From an uncultured Paracoccaceae bacterium (GTDB taxonomy: Bacteria; Pseudomonadota; Alphaproteobacteria; Rhodobacterales; Rhodobacteraceae): DNA of 64,000 nucleotides. Location of the stretch: NCBI GenBank assembly GCA_951812305.1, contig CATOSB010000004.1:558001-622000 (forward strand). The letters run 5' to 3'. Under the pieces are notes generated by a model. The model was not told where the DNA came from and searched no databases. It saw nothing but the letters and a program-made list of their open reading frames with translations. A program made the translations under genes and the position numbers. Below are positions 16,107 through 25,450 of the stretch, one piece after another; positions within the stretch are counted from its first letter, which is position 1, and every line of letters starts with the position of its first letter.

Positions 16107-17267
16107 ATGCATTTCGGACTGACCCAAGAACAGGAAATGATCGTCTCTACCGTTCGCGATTTCGTCGAGACGGAAATCTATCCCCATGAAGAGGCGGTCG
16201 AGCGCAGCGGCGAAGTCCCCGAAGAGGTTGCGCAGGACATCAAGCAGAAATGTATCGACCTTGGCTTTTATGCCTGCAACTTCCCTGAGGATGCCGGCGG
16301 CGCGGGGCTTGGACATCTCGATTTCGCGCTGGTCGAACGCGAACTGGGCCGCGGTTCGATGGCATTGACGCATTTCTTTGGGCGGCCACAGAATATCCTG
16401 ATGGCGTGTCAGGGCGAACAACGCGAACGCTATCTTCTTCCGGCGGTGCGCGGTGATCGCATGGACGCACTGGCGATGACAGAACCCGAGGCGGGATCAG
16501 ACATTCGTAGTATGCGCTGTGCGGCGATGCGGGACGGTGGTGACTGGGTCGTCAATGGCAGTAAGCACTTCATTTCTGGCGCGGATCACGCTGATTTCTT
16601 TATTGTTTTTATTGCAACAGGCGTGGACGACACACCAAAAGGGCCGAAGAAACGCATTACCGCATTCCTTGTGGATCGCGGTCATCCGGGGTTCGCGGTG
16701 CGCGATGGGTATGACTCTGTCAGCCATCGCGGCTACAAGAACTGCATCCTTGAATTCAACGATTGCCGACTTCCGGACGCGCAGGTTCTGGGAGAAGTCG
16801 ATGGCGGGTTCGCAGTGATGAACACCTGGCTTTACGCAACCCGCATCACCGTTGCCACGATGGCTGTGGGCCGGGCGCGACGGTGCTTTGACTTTGCCCT
16901 GAACTACGCCGCCGAACGTAAACAGTTCGGGCAAGCCATCGGCAAGTTTCAGGGCGTGTCTTTTCAGATTGCCGATATGATCACAGAAATCGACGCCGCC
17001 GATTTCCTGACGCTGTCCAGCGCCTGGCGTCTGGATCAGGGGCTGCCCGCCAATCGCGAGATTGCATCCGCCAAGGTCTATGCCAGCGAAATGCTGGCAC
17101 GGGTGACGGATGCCACGTTGCAGATATTTGGCGGCATGGGGCTGATGAACGATTTCCCCATTGAGCGGTTCTGGCGCGATGCGCGGGTAGAGCGGATCTG
17201 GGACGGCACATCAGAAATCCAGCGCCATATCATCAGCCGCGAGTTACTGCGGCCGCTCGGGGCTTGA
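16107..17267 (+). CDS. Acyl-CoA dehydrogenase
   Basis: This 386-residue FAD flavoprotein has the acyl-CoA dehydrogenase N (about 5-117), middle (AMTEPEAGSDI onward) and C domains. The C-terminal FAD/substrate signature reads QIFGGMGLMNDFPIERFWRDARVERIWDGTSEIQ, and the catalytic-base position is in the RIWDGTSEI region as in short-chain and CaiA-like enzymes. It oxidises an acyl-CoA to the enoyl-CoA and passes electrons to ETF. The hydratase and ligase genes downstream (17551-20356) fit one acyl-CoA catabolic route, but a 283-bp gap with a hairpin repeat separates them. Confidence 0.92.
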   Translation: MHFGLTQEQEMIVSTVRDFVETEIYPHEEAVERSGEVPEEVAQDIKQKCIDLGFYACNFPEDAGGAGLGHLDFALVERELGRGSMALTHFFGRPQNILMACQGEQRERYLLPAVRGDRMDALAMTEPEAGSDIRSMRCAAMRDGGDWVVNGSKHFISGADHADFFIVFIATGVDDTPKGPKKRITAFLVDRGHPGFAVRDGYDSVSHRGYKNCILEFNDCRLPDAQVLGEVDGGFAVMNTWLYATRITVATMAVGRARRCFDFALNYAAERKQFGQAIGKFQGVSFQIADMITEIDAADFLTLSSAWRLDQGLPANREIASAKVYASEMLARVTDATLQIFGGMGLMNDFPIERFWRDARVERIWDGTSEIQRHIISRELLRPLGA

Positions 17268-17300
17268 AAATGGATTCGCCGTGCAATGCGCGTCGACCAA

Positions 17301-17352
17301 CCGGGGGGCCAGCCCCCCAGACCGCCCGAGGTATTTCTGGCCAGATGAAGAC
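17301..17352. repeat. Intergenic palindromic repeat, copy 1 (GGGGGGCCAGCCCCCC core)
   Basis: A G6/C6 hairpin (17303-17318) is followed by AGACC, a GGTATTT block and GGCCAGATGAAG. The same composite occurs in reverse complement at about 34355-34414. It lies after the acyl-CoA dehydrogenase stop codon in a 283-bp gap with no other gene. I recognise this as a repeat type that is common between genes in Rhodobacterales; it could act as a terminator-like or mRNA-stabilising hairpin. Confidence 0.7.
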
Positions 17353-17550
17353 AGGGAAACGTTGGCTCCATCCCGCCGCGTCGGCGGTCAAACGCCTTGG
17401 CGGTGGGGCTTCACCTGGCGCGGTCATCGGTTCCTCAGCCTGTACCGCAAGAAAATCATGCTTGATCATGTTTAACGCTCCTTTAATTCATCAGGTCCAA
17501 AATACTTCCCGCGGAGCGTCCCAATCCTGCCGCTGGCGGAGTTTTCGGGA

Positions 17551-19581
17551 ATGACGCGCGATCTCTTCCGGCTATTGAGGCCACGTTCAATTGCGGTGAT
17601 CGGCGGCGGGTCGGTTTGCGGTTTCGTGATGGAAAACTGCAAAAAACTGGAGTTTTCCGGCACGGTTTGGCATGTACATCCAACGCGTGGTGCGGTTGCG
17701 TCGGTAAACGAATTACCGGAACCACCCGATGTCGCCTTTGTTGGCGTCAACCGGGTCGCGACAGTCGAAATCCTGCGCGAATTGTCGGCGATGGGAGCAG
17801 GTGGCGCGGTTGCCTATGCCAGCGGGTTTTCCGAGGCAGAGGCTGAAATCGGCGGCGGTATTGTGTTGCAGGAACAACTTTTGGATGCCGCCGGGCCGAT
17901 GCCGGTGATCGGGCCGAATTGCTACGGCTTTCTGAACTATGTCGATGGCGCAGGGCTGTGGCCTGATCAACAGGGCGGCACCCCGGTGAAGAAGGGTGTC
18001 GCCATCATCACGCAAAGTTCCAACATCGCGATTAACCTCACGATGCAACGGCGCGGCTTGCCCATTGCCTATATCCTGACAGCGGGAAATCAGGCGCAAA
18101 TCGGGATTGCCGAACTTGGGCAGGCGGTTTTGCAGGATGATCGTGTTACGGCGCTGGGTCTGCACATCGAGGGTATCGGCGACCTGCGCGCCTTTGAGGT
18201 ATTGGCGGATACGGCGCGGGCCGCCGGGAAGCCCATCATTGCCCTGAAGGCTGGAAAATCAGTACAGGCGCAGGTGGCCACAATCTCTCACACAGCGTCC
18301 CTGGCAGGCAGCTCGGCTGGGTCGGGCGCGTTGTTCACCCGGCTTGCTATCGCCGAGGTCTCGACGCTTCCGCAGCTTTTGGAAACACTTAAACTTCTGC
18401 ACATAACAGGTCCTCTGCCATCAAAAAGGATCGCTTCTTTGTCCTGTTCGGGCGGCGAGGCGAGCCTGATGGCGGATGCCGCCGTTGGGCGCGATTTGGA
18501 GTTTCCGGATTTGACGGAAACGCAGACACGCGCGTTGCGCAGCGCGCTCGGTCCCAAGGTCGCTTTGGCCAACCCGTTGGATTACCACACCTATATCTGG
18601 GCAAATGGGCCAGCGATGAGCGCAGCCTATACTGCGATGATGACGGGCGAGGCCGATACCGGCGTGGTCGTCGCCGACTTTCCACGCGCCGACAGGTGTT
18701 CACCAGATGATTGGGAACCCGTAATATCCGGCGCCCGGCAGGCGGCACAAGACACTGGCAAGCGCATGGCGATCGTTGCGACATTGCCGGAATCGATGCC
18801 TGAAGAAACGGCAATGCGTCTAACTGACATGGGCATCGCGCCGCTGGCTGGGTTGGATGATGCGCTTGTCGCTTTGGAAGCTGCGGCCTTTCTTGGGCGG
18901 GGGACTGTCAACGAAATTGCGCTGGCATTGCCCGCCGAACCGGGATCTCCTCGCCTGATACCAGAAGGCGCGGCAAAGGCGCTATTGGCGGAGCACGGAT
19001 TGGATATTCCGGTAAATCGCTGTGCTGTTGGTTCGGAAGGGGTTGAAATCGCCGCCAACGAAATCGGTTTTCCTTTGGTTCTGAAGGGCGAGGGAATTGC
19101 GCATAAGACCGAGGCTGGCGCGGTTGTATTGAACAATAAGAGTGCCACGGAAGCGGTTGATAATGCGAAGTTTATGGATGCAGAAAGCTTTCTGATCGAA
19201 GAGATGATCACCGGCGGTGTTGCTGAGTTGCTGATCGGTGTCACGATCGACACGGCGCATGGATATCTGCTGACACTCGCCGCCGGCGGGACGCTGACCG
19301 AGCTGATGGATGATCAGACGCATCTGTTGCTGCCTGCGCGGCCAGCCGCCATTCGCGAGGGACTTCAAAGCTTACGCATCTCAGCACTGCTGAACGGATA
19401 TCGTGGCGCGCCGGCTGCAGATTTGGACCGCGTGGTCGAGGCAGTTATGTCGGTGCAAAAATTTGTGCTGGCGCATGTAGGTAAGGTCGCCGAAGTTGAG
19501 GTAAACCCACTGATCTGCACACCAACCCGTGCGGTTGCGGTGGATGTGCTTTTGCGGATGGAGGATGAAGATGGCCGGTGA
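17551..19581 (+). CDS. NDP-forming acyl-CoA ligase (acetate--CoA ligase/Pat-like, single chain)
   Basis: This 676-residue fused enzyme of the acyl-CoA synthetase (NDP-forming) superfamily has a CoA-binding Rossmann domain (about 1-130, with RPRSIAVIGGG and GPNCYGFLN), a succinyl-CoA-ligase-like region with the phosphohistidine loop (SCSGGEAS near 300), and a C-terminal ATP-grasp_5 domain (about 465-676, with FPLVLKGEGIAHKTEAGAV). The acyl substrate is not known. The stop overlaps the start of the CaiD-like gene, so the two are coupled. The ligase would activate the acid whose CoA ester the acyl-CoA dehydrogenase and hydratase process (inference). Confidence 0.88.
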   Translation: MTRDLFRLLRPRSIAVIGGGSVCGFVMENCKKLEFSGTVWHVHPTRGAVASVNELPEPPDVAFVGVNRVATVEILRELSAMGAGGAVAYASGFSEAEAEIGGGIVLQEQLLDAAGPMPVIGPNCYGFLNYVDGAGLWPDQQGGTPVKKGVAIITQSSNIAINLTMQRRGLPIAYILTAGNQAQIGIAELGQAVLQDDRVTALGLHIEGIGDLRAFEVLADTARAAGKPIIALKAGKSVQAQVATISHTASLAGSSAGSGALFTRLAIAEVSTLPQLLETLKLLHITGPLPSKRIASLSCSGGEASLMADAAVGRDLEFPDLTETQTRALRSALGPKVALANPLDYHTYIWANGPAMSAAYTAMMTGEADTGVVVADFPRADRCSPDDWEPVISGARQAAQDTGKRMAIVATLPESMPEETAMRLTDMGIAPLAGLDDALVALEAAAFLGRGTVNEIALALPAEPGSPRLIPEGAAKALLAEHGLDIPVNRCAVGSEGVEIAANEIGFPLVLKGEGIAHKTEAGAVVLNNKSATEAVDNAKFMDAESFLIEEMITGGVAELLIGVTIDTAHGYLLTLAAGGTLTELMDDQTHLLLPARPAAIREGLQSLRISALLNGYRGAPAADLDRVVEAVMSVQKFVLAHVGKVAEVEVNPLICTPTRAVAVDVLLRMEDEDGR

Positions 19582-20356
19582 ACCAGTGAAAACGAAGCAG
19601 AATGGCCATGTTTTTGAGGTCACGCTTGACCGGCCCAAGGCAAACGCCATCGATCTTCACACCAGCCGCAAGATGGGCGAGGTGTTTCGCGATTTCCGCG
19701 ATGATCCCGACTTGCGCGTGGCCATTATCACAGGTGGCGGTGAAAAATTCTTCTGCGCCGGTTGGGATTTAAAGGCGGCGGCAGATGGTGATGCGGTTGA
19801 TGGCGACTATGGCGTTGGGGGTTTCGGCGGCATTCAGGAATTACCGCATTTAAACAAGCCGGTCATTGCCGCCGTCAACGGCATCTGCTGTGGTGGCGGG
19901 CTGGAATTGGCGCTTGGTGCCGACATCATCCTCGCCGCCGATCATGCGAGTTTCGCACTGCCGGAAATCCGATCCGGCACCGTGGCCGATGCTGCCTCGG
20001 TTAAAGTGCCAAAGCGCATTCCCTATCACGTTGCGATGGAAATGCTGTTGACCGGGCGCTGGTTGGATGCGGAAGAAGCGGCGCGTTGGGGCCTGATCAA
20101 CCGCATTCATCCCGCCGCTGACCTGATGAAAGAGGCTCGCGCGCTGGCCGAATTGCTCGCCTCTGGCCCGCCTCTTGTTTACGCCGCGATCAAGGAAATC
20201 GTGCGCGAGTCCGAGGATATGAAATTTCAGGACGCCATGAATCGCATCACCAAAAGTCAGTTTAAGACAGTTGAGCGGCTTTATGCCTCCGAAGATCAGC
20301 TTGAAGGCGCCCGCGCCTTTGCCGAGGGGCGCGATCCAGAGTGGAAAGGGCGCTAG
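19571..20356 (+). CDS. CaiD-like enoyl-CoA hydratase (carnitinyl-CoA dehydratase family)
   Basis: This crotonase-fold protein of about 261 residues closely resembles E. coli CaiD along its whole length: TLDRPKANAID, RDDPDLRVAIITGGGEKFFCAGWDLKAAA, the oxyanion loop KPVIAAVNGICCGGG, and the end FAEGRDPEWKGR. The start at 19571 is supported by GGAGG at 19560-19564 with 6-bp spacing; the ATG at 19565 has no space for it. It overlaps the ligase stop by 11 bp. Carnitinyl/crotonobetainyl-CoA is the substrate of the best-known relative, but no CaiB or carnitine transporter is in the window. Confidence 0.85.
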   Translation: MAGEPVKTKQNGHVFEVTLDRPKANAIDLHTSRKMGEVFRDFRDDPDLRVAIITGGGEKFFCAGWDLKAAADGDAVDGDYGVGGFGGIQELPHLNKPVIAAVNGICCGGGLELALGADIILAADHASFALPEIRSGTVADAASVKVPKRIPYHVAMEMLLTGRWLDAEEAARWGLINRIHPAADLMKEARALAELLASGPPLVYAAIKEIVRESEDMKFQDAMNRITKSQFKTVERLYASEDQLEGARAFAEGRDPEWKGR

Positions 20357-20386
20357 GGTCAGTTTCACATTGTAACTGAGCGGCGA

Positions 20387-21724
20387 GTGTCTGTTCTGAC
20401 GGCCTTGCTCCACACCAATCGGAAGAGGTTCAAATTGGCCCGCACAACGAAAGAGCTGATAAAAGACCGCGCGCGGTTTCTGGGTCCCAATGTTGCGACA
20501 TTTTACGAGGAGCCGGTGCATATCGTGCGTGCCGAAGGCGTATGGCTTTGGGATGCGGATGGCCGAAAATACCTTGATTGCTATAACAACGTTCCACATG
20601 TCGGACACTGCAATCCGCGCGTCGTCGATGCGATCTGCCGTCAGGCCAGCACCCTTAATACGCACACGCGATACCTCCACGACGGGATCCTGAATTACGT
20701 TGAGAAACTGACTGCAACGATGGCCGCGTCTTTGAACACGGCGATATTGACCTGTACGGGATCAGAGGCCAACGACATCGCCCTGCGTATGGCCGAAGCT
20801 GTGACCGGAAAGCGCGGGATTATTGCGACGGAATCGACCTATCACGGCAACACGTCACTGGTGAGCCAATTGAGCAAATCCAATGTGCCAAGTGTGGGAT
20901 TCGGTCTGGATCAGTATTTCCGCTTTGTTGAGGCACCCGATAGCTATCGAAACCCTGACCCCGACGGGAAACGGTTTGCGCAATCCGTCGCGGCGCAAAT
21001 CGAAGCGGTGGAAAGGGAAGGAACCGGGTTTGCCGCGCTTGTCATATGTCCTTTTTTCCTGAACGAGGGATTCCCGGATAACCCCGATGGCTGGTTAATT
21101 CCTACCGCCGAAGCCGTCCGCAAAGCGGGTGGCATTCTGATCTGCGACGAGGTGCAGTCGGGGTTTGGCCGCACCGGCACGCATTTATGGGCGCATGAGA
21201 AGATGGGGATTTCCCCGGATATCCTGACACTAGGTAAGCCAATGGCCAACGGGCACCCGGTAGGTGGTGTTGTGGCGAACGCAGATATCGTTGCCGAATT
21301 TCGAAAAGGCTACGGGTATTTCAACACATTTGGTGGCAATCCGGTGTCCTGTGCGGCGGCAATGGCCGTGCTAGAAGAACTGGAAGGGGCTGATCTGGTC
21401 AATAACGCCAAAACGGTAGGGGACTATGCGCGAGGACGCCTGCAACGTCTCAAAGAAAGGCACGAGATGATTGGCGATGTGCGCGGTTCGGGATTGATTT
21501 TTGGTGCTGAACTTGTGCTCGGCCGTACGACGAAAGAACCGGCAAGTGCGTTTACCGACCGGGTCATCAACGAAATGCGTCAGCGTGGGATCATTCATTC
21601 CAAACTCGGTCGCCACAAAAACACTTTGAAAATCAGACCGCCGATGCCGTTTTCTGTTGAAAACGCGGATCTTCTTTTCGATACGCTTGACGACGTTTTG
21701 GGTCAGTTGACGGCTCATCCATGA
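20387..21724 (+). CDS. Class III PLP enzyme, aminotransferase/ammonia phospho-lyase type
   Basis: This fold-type I PLP protein of 445 residues has the cofactor Asp254 (ICDEVQSGFGRTG), Schiff-base Lys284 (TLGKPMANGHPVGG) and phosphate-binding Gly-Ser (TGSEAND, 125-130). The N-terminal pattern and the NNVPHVGHCNP segment are those of the AGXT2L group, whose characterised members remove phosphate and ammonia from phosphoethanolamine or 5-phosphohydroxylysine. The downstream gene overlaps by 4 bp and encodes an APH-type small-molecule kinase, which would supply such a substrate. The start may be the GTG at 20387 or the TTG at 20435, which has GGAAGAGG 6 bp upstream. Confidence 0.85.
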   Translation: MSVLTALLHTNRKRFKLARTTKELIKDRARFLGPNVATFYEEPVHIVRAEGVWLWDADGRKYLDCYNNVPHVGHCNPRVVDAICRQASTLNTHTRYLHDGILNYVEKLTATMAASLNTAILTCTGSEANDIALRMAEAVTGKRGIIATESTYHGNTSLVSQLSKSNVPSVGFGLDQYFRFVEAPDSYRNPDPDGKRFAQSVAAQIEAVEREGTGFAALVICPFFLNEGFPDNPDGWLIPTAEAVRKAGGILICDEVQSGFGRTGTHLWAHEKMGISPDILTLGKPMANGHPVGGVVANADIVAEFRKGYGYFNTFGGNPVSCAAAMAVLEELEGADLVNNAKTVGDYARGRLQRLKERHEMIGDVRGSGLIFGAELVLGRTTKEPASAFTDRVINEMRQRGIIHSKLGRHKNTLKIRPPMPFSVENADLLFDTLDDVLGQLTAHP

Positions 21725-22659
21725 ACCGGATCGTCGAGCAGGCGCTTCAAATCTGGGGATTGACCGGGGCGGCGTATCGGCTTGTCGCGGCCCGCGAAAA
21801 TTCGGTCTATGAAATTTCAAGCGGTCAGAACCGTGTGGCATTGCGTTTGCATCGCCAGGGGTATCGCAAAGATTCCGAACTGGTTTCTGAATTGTGCTGG
21901 ATGGCCGCAGCTGCCGACGCTGGCATATCCGTTCCGGCCCCGATTCCCGCAAAGGATGGCGCCGTCCTGCAACATATCGTGGGCGTTCAGGTTGATGTTC
22001 TGACATGGCTCGCAGGCAAAACGATGACGGTTTGCATGCCTGAATTGACGCGCGATGGCCATGAAATGCTGTTCTTCGTCCTTGGAAGAGAAATGGCGCG
22101 TCTGCACGAAGCATCCGACAATTGGATCAGACCGCCCGATTTTGACCGCGTCCATTGGGATCAAGATGGTCTGCTTGGCGGTAATCCGCACTGGGACAGG
22201 TTCTGGGAAAATCCCGACCTTACACGCTCTGATCGTGCCCTCTTTGAAGAGTTCAGGGATGTAGCCTCTGCCAAGCTGGCCCGGATTGGTGCATCGCTTG
22301 AATATGGGTTGATTCACGCAGATCTGGGGCCGGATAATGTGTTGGTTGACGACGAGAAGGTGAGGTTGATCGATTTTGATGATGGCGGCTTTGGGTATCG
22401 CATTTTCGAGATCGCAACATCCTTGCATAAACACACTGATCACAAAGATTTTCCTGCATTTCGGAACAGTTTGATCAATGGGTATCATTCTGTTCGGGCG
22501 TTGGACCTAGCCGAACTGGATTTGTTTCTAGCAATCCGCGCGGCAACCTATGCCGGCTGGAACATCAGCAGGATGAACGAGCCCGGCGGGGCGGAGCGTA
22601 ATGCGCGCATCATTGAAATATCCCGACGGCTGGCCGCGCGATATCTTCGGCAAGCTTGA
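21721..22659 (+). CDS. APH-family small-molecule kinase (hydroxylysine/ethanolamine kinase-like)
   Basis: This 312-residue kinase of the aminoglycoside phosphotransferase/homoserine kinase II fold has the catalytic loop HADLGPDN and the metal-binding DFDDGGFG that follows. The N-terminal lobe has ENSVYEI in the position of the glycine-rich loop. It overlaps the class III PLP gene by 4 bp (ATGA), so the two products are probably made together. Pairing of this kinase with an AGXT2L-like PLP enzyme is the arrangement that linked hydroxylysine kinase with its phospho-lyase; the true substrate here is inferred only. Confidence 0.8.
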   Translation: MNRIVEQALQIWGLTGAAYRLVAARENSVYEISSGQNRVALRLHRQGYRKDSELVSELCWMAAAADAGISVPAPIPAKDGAVLQHIVGVQVDVLTWLAGKTMTVCMPELTRDGHEMLFFVLGREMARLHEASDNWIRPPDFDRVHWDQDGLLGGNPHWDRFWENPDLTRSDRALFEEFRDVASAKLARIGASLEYGLIHADLGPDNVLVDDEKVRLIDFDDGGFGYRIFEIATSLHKHTDHKDFPAFRNSLINGYHSVRALDLAELDLFLAIRAATYAGWNISRMNEPGGAERNARIIEISRRLAARYLRQA

Positions 22660-22757
22660 AGCCGCCGGGAGTCGGCCAAGTTTAGCCGAAATCGGCGGAA
22701 CCGCGCACACAATTGTGGGGTTGCATCTGTTAGCGGCGCGCGCGCTATCCTAATGCG

Positions 22758-23498
22758 ATGAAACGCCTCGCGATTCTCACGCTGATCCTTTTTGTTCTCG
22801 GCTCCACTGCGCGGGCTGAGCGTATCACCGTGGCCGTAGCCGCAAATTTCCTGACCACCGCGCGCGACATCACAGCGATATTCGAGGCGGAAACCGGACA
22901 TGACGTTGATCTTGTGCATGGCTCTACCGGCAAACTGTTTGCCCAGATTGTCGCCGGTGCGCCGTTTGACATCTACCTGTCGGCGGATGACGAGCGCCCG
23001 GCGCGGTTGGTTGAACGTGGCATGGCCGCCGACGGGGCGGCACACCATTATGCCACCGGACATCTGGCTCTGGTCCACAATGAGGGTGTTGAGCCGGGGT
23101 CGGTTGATGACATCCTTGCCCGTTCCGATCTACGCGTCGCCATCGCTGATCCAGAAGTCGCGCCTTACGGAAAAGCGGCGCGCGAAATCCTGCAATCCGC
23201 GCGGTCCGGAGTTTGGGACAGGAATATCCTGCGCGGTGAAAGCGTTGGGCAGGCCTTTGCCTTCGTCGCCACCGGCAACGCAGATGTGGGCCTTGTCGCG
23301 CTTAGTCAGTTGCTGACCTACGAAGGTGAGATCTGGGCGCTGGAGGTCGATGACACGCGGCACAGTCTGATCCAGCAAGACGCAGTTTTGTTGATCCGCG
23401 CCGCGCAATCTGAAGCGGCCCAAAGGTTCCTTGAGTTCCTGTTAAGCCCTAGGGCCGGTGAAATATTGCTCGCCTCCGGTTACGAGTTGCCGTTTTGA
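22758..23498 (+). CDS. modA: Molybdate ABC transporter substrate-binding protein ModA
   Basis: This 246-residue periplasmic binding protein has a signal peptide (MKRLAILTLILFVLGSTARA, cleavage before Glu). The mature part starts ITVAVAANFLTTARDI, and VHGSTGKLFAQI carries the oxyanion-binding serines. Later motifs ADPEVAPYGKAA and VATGNADVGLVALSQ are typical of ModA. It is the first gene of modABC; modB overlaps its stop by 4 bp. Confidence 0.93.
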   Translation: MKRLAILTLILFVLGSTARAERITVAVAANFLTTARDITAIFEAETGHDVDLVHGSTGKLFAQIVAGAPFDIYLSADDERPARLVERGMAADGAAHHYATGHLALVHNEGVEPGSVDDILARSDLRVAIADPEVAPYGKAAREILQSARSGVWDRNILRGESVGQAFAFVATGNADVGLVALSQLLTYEGEIWALEVDDTRHSLIQQDAVLLIRAAQSEAAQRFLEFLLSPRAGEILLASGYELPF

Positions 23499-24166
23499 GT
23501 TTCGGCGGCCCGATCCTGCTGACCCTGCAATTGGCCGGGGTCACGACCGTGATCCTTTTGGTCATCGCCATGCCCATCGCCTGGTGGCTGGCCAATACAA
23601 CGTCGCGGTTCAAGCCCTTTATCGAGGCGTTGACCGCCCTGCCGCTGGTTCTTCCCCCAACGGTTTTGGGATTTTATCTTCTGATCCTGATGAGCCCCAA
23701 CAGTCCGGTTGGCGCGTTCTGGGTGCGGCTGACCGGGGACACACTGACATTCAACTTTGCGGGCCTGGTCGTTGCATCCGTGTTCTACTCGCTGCCATTT
23801 GCCGTCCAGCCCATGCAAACGGCCTTTCAATCTGTGGGGCGCGGGATGATGGAAGCCGCGTCAACCCTCGGCGCCCGCCCGTTGGATGCCTTTCGCAGTG
23901 TGGCACTACCGCTCGCAAAACGCGGTGTACTGACGGCGGCGGTATTAAGCTTCGCCCACACCGTCGGTGAATTCGGCGTCGTCCTGATGGTGGGCGGCAA
24001 CATACCCGGGCGCACACGAGTGATCTCAATCGAGGTGTATTCTGCTGTCGAGACTCTCGACTATACCACCGCGCATTATCTGTCCGGCGGTTTGCTGGTT
24101 TTCAGCTTCGTGGTGCTCTCCCTCGTCTACCTGATGAACCAGCGCGGGGTGCGGGCGGGTGGCTGA
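23495..24166 (+). CDS. modB: Molybdate ABC transporter permease ModB
   Basis: This 223-residue inner-membrane permease has about five transmembrane segments and the binding-protein-dependent EAA loop (MEAASTLGARPLDAFRSVALPLAKRGV) that docks on ModC. It starts at a TTG overlapping the modA stop, which gives the standard N-terminus (SFGGPILLTLQLAGVTTV). modC begins 8 bp before its end. Confidence 0.92.
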   Translation: MSFGGPILLTLQLAGVTTVILLVIAMPIAWWLANTTSRFKPFIEALTALPLVLPPTVLGFYLLILMSPNSPVGAFWVRLTGDTLTFNFAGLVVASVFYSLPFAVQPMQTAFQSVGRGMMEAASTLGARPLDAFRSVALPLAKRGVLTAAVLSFAHTVGEFGVVLMVGGNIPGRTRVISIEVYSAVETLDYTTAHYLSGGLLVFSFVVLSLVYLMNQRGVRAGG

Positions 24167-25163
24167 GCATCTGAGCTTTGATATCTCGGTCGATTACGCC
24201 GGTTTCTCGCTGGAGGCCTCGGCAGATATCCCATTGTCCGGGATTACCGCGCTGTCTGGTCCAAGCGGAAGCGGCAAAACCACGCTGTTGCGTGTCATCG
24301 CCGGGCTGGAACGACATGTGAGGGGGCGGGTGGAGTTTGCGGGCGAGGATTGGACGCGCCTGCCGCCGGTGCAGCGTGGTGCGGGGTATGTGTTTCAGGA
24401 TGCGCGGTTGTTTCCGCATCTCGACGTTGCCGCCAACCTGTCCTTTGGCGCGAAACGGCGTGGCATCCCTGCGGAACTGCAAAACGCCGTTATCGACGCG
24501 CTGGATCTGCGCAGTTTGTTGTCGCGCTCGACGGCGACCCTTTCGGGCGGAGAAATTCGCCGCGTTGCGCTTGGCCGTGCCCTTGCCAGCGGCCCACGCA
24601 TTCTTCTGCTGGACGAACCGCTAACCGGTCTTGACCGCGCCCGAAAATCCGACCTGATGCCCTATATCGCGCGCGCTGTGGCTGGCTTTGGAGTCCCGGC
24701 GGTCTATGTCACGCATTCGGCCAATGAAATCGGTTTTCTCGCAGACCGGGTCCTTCATATCGCCGAGGGGCGGTTAACCGGCTGGTCCGGCGCCGCACCC
24801 CACCTTTTGGGACATGTGGTTAACGTGGCACCGGGTCAGATTGACCTTGAGATCGGGCCACACCGCCTGTGGTTGCCGGGGCAGGGCAGGCTTGGCGAGG
24901 TCTGGGCCTTGCCGGTCGGGCGCGACTTTGTGGCCACCCGCACTGATCCGGGGCCGACCAACGCGGCTGTGACCTTTCCCGCGCGCGTGATCGACAGTGA
25001 TCGGACCAGAGCTTGCCTGCATGTTGATATTGCCGGACAAAGGTTGGCTTTGCCGTGGAGCCAGGAACCTGCTTTGATGCCGGATGCGGGCGAATCCGTA
25101 TGGGTTATCCTTCCCCACGCCTATGCCAGGCCGGTACAGATTAGCGGCGAAATCGAATCGTAA
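24159..25163 (+). CDS. modC: Molybdate ABC transporter ATPase ModC
   Basis: This 334-residue ABC ATPase has Walker A GPSGSGKTT, signature LSGGEIRRVALGRAL, Walker B ILLLDEPL and the switch histidine in YVTHSANE. The C-terminal third is a molybdate-binding Mop/TOBE domain (about 265-330), which separates ModC from other importers. It starts at a GTG overlapping modB. No ModE gene or recognisable ModE operator is seen upstream of modA. Confidence 0.93.
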   Translation: MAEHLSFDISVDYAGFSLEASADIPLSGITALSGPSGSGKTTLLRVIAGLERHVRGRVEFAGEDWTRLPPVQRGAGYVFQDARLFPHLDVAANLSFGAKRRGIPAELQNAVIDALDLRSLLSRSTATLSGGEIRRVALGRALASGPRILLLDEPLTGLDRARKSDLMPYIARAVAGFGVPAVYVTHSANEIGFLADRVLHIAEGRLTGWSGAAPHLLGHVVNVAPGQIDLEIGPHRLWLPGQGRLGEVWALPVGRDFVATRTDPGPTNAAVTFPARVIDSDRTRACLHVDIAGQRLALPWSQEPALMPDAGESVWVILPHAYARPVQISGEIES

Positions 25164-25450
25164 CTGGTTCGCGATCTTCAACAGTATCAAATGTTTCTTG
25201 GCATTGAATTATGCTCGCCTCAAGGTTGAGGATCAGCCAATGGGCATGTTTCTTGCCGTGCCGTCTTGACGATCTCGGGTGACGAAATCTGGCCATAACA
25301 CGCTAATTGCCCCCCAAATGCGCAGGAAATCCCGTGAAATCACATGATTACCGATGAAAACTTAGGACCTCGGTTGCCCCCGCGCTAAACCCCAAAGCGC
25401 GAATTTCGTAGGTATTGCCCAACCAATTTGGTCCTTATTCGACATGCTTA
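25164..25450. other. Intergenic region between modC and IS630 copy A
   Basis: This 287 bp, fairly AT-rich for the window, shows no gene, RNA or clear terminator. The stretch joins to 26623-26732 when the IS is removed, giving a ~395-bp gap ahead of the Hint gene. Confidence 0.5.

Noticed and set aside
22660..22757. Molybdenum-cofactor riboswitch or ModE operator upstream of modA
   Set aside because: Only 98 bp with a simple GCCGCCGG-rich stretch; I could not find the conserved core of the riboswitch or a ModE palindrome.
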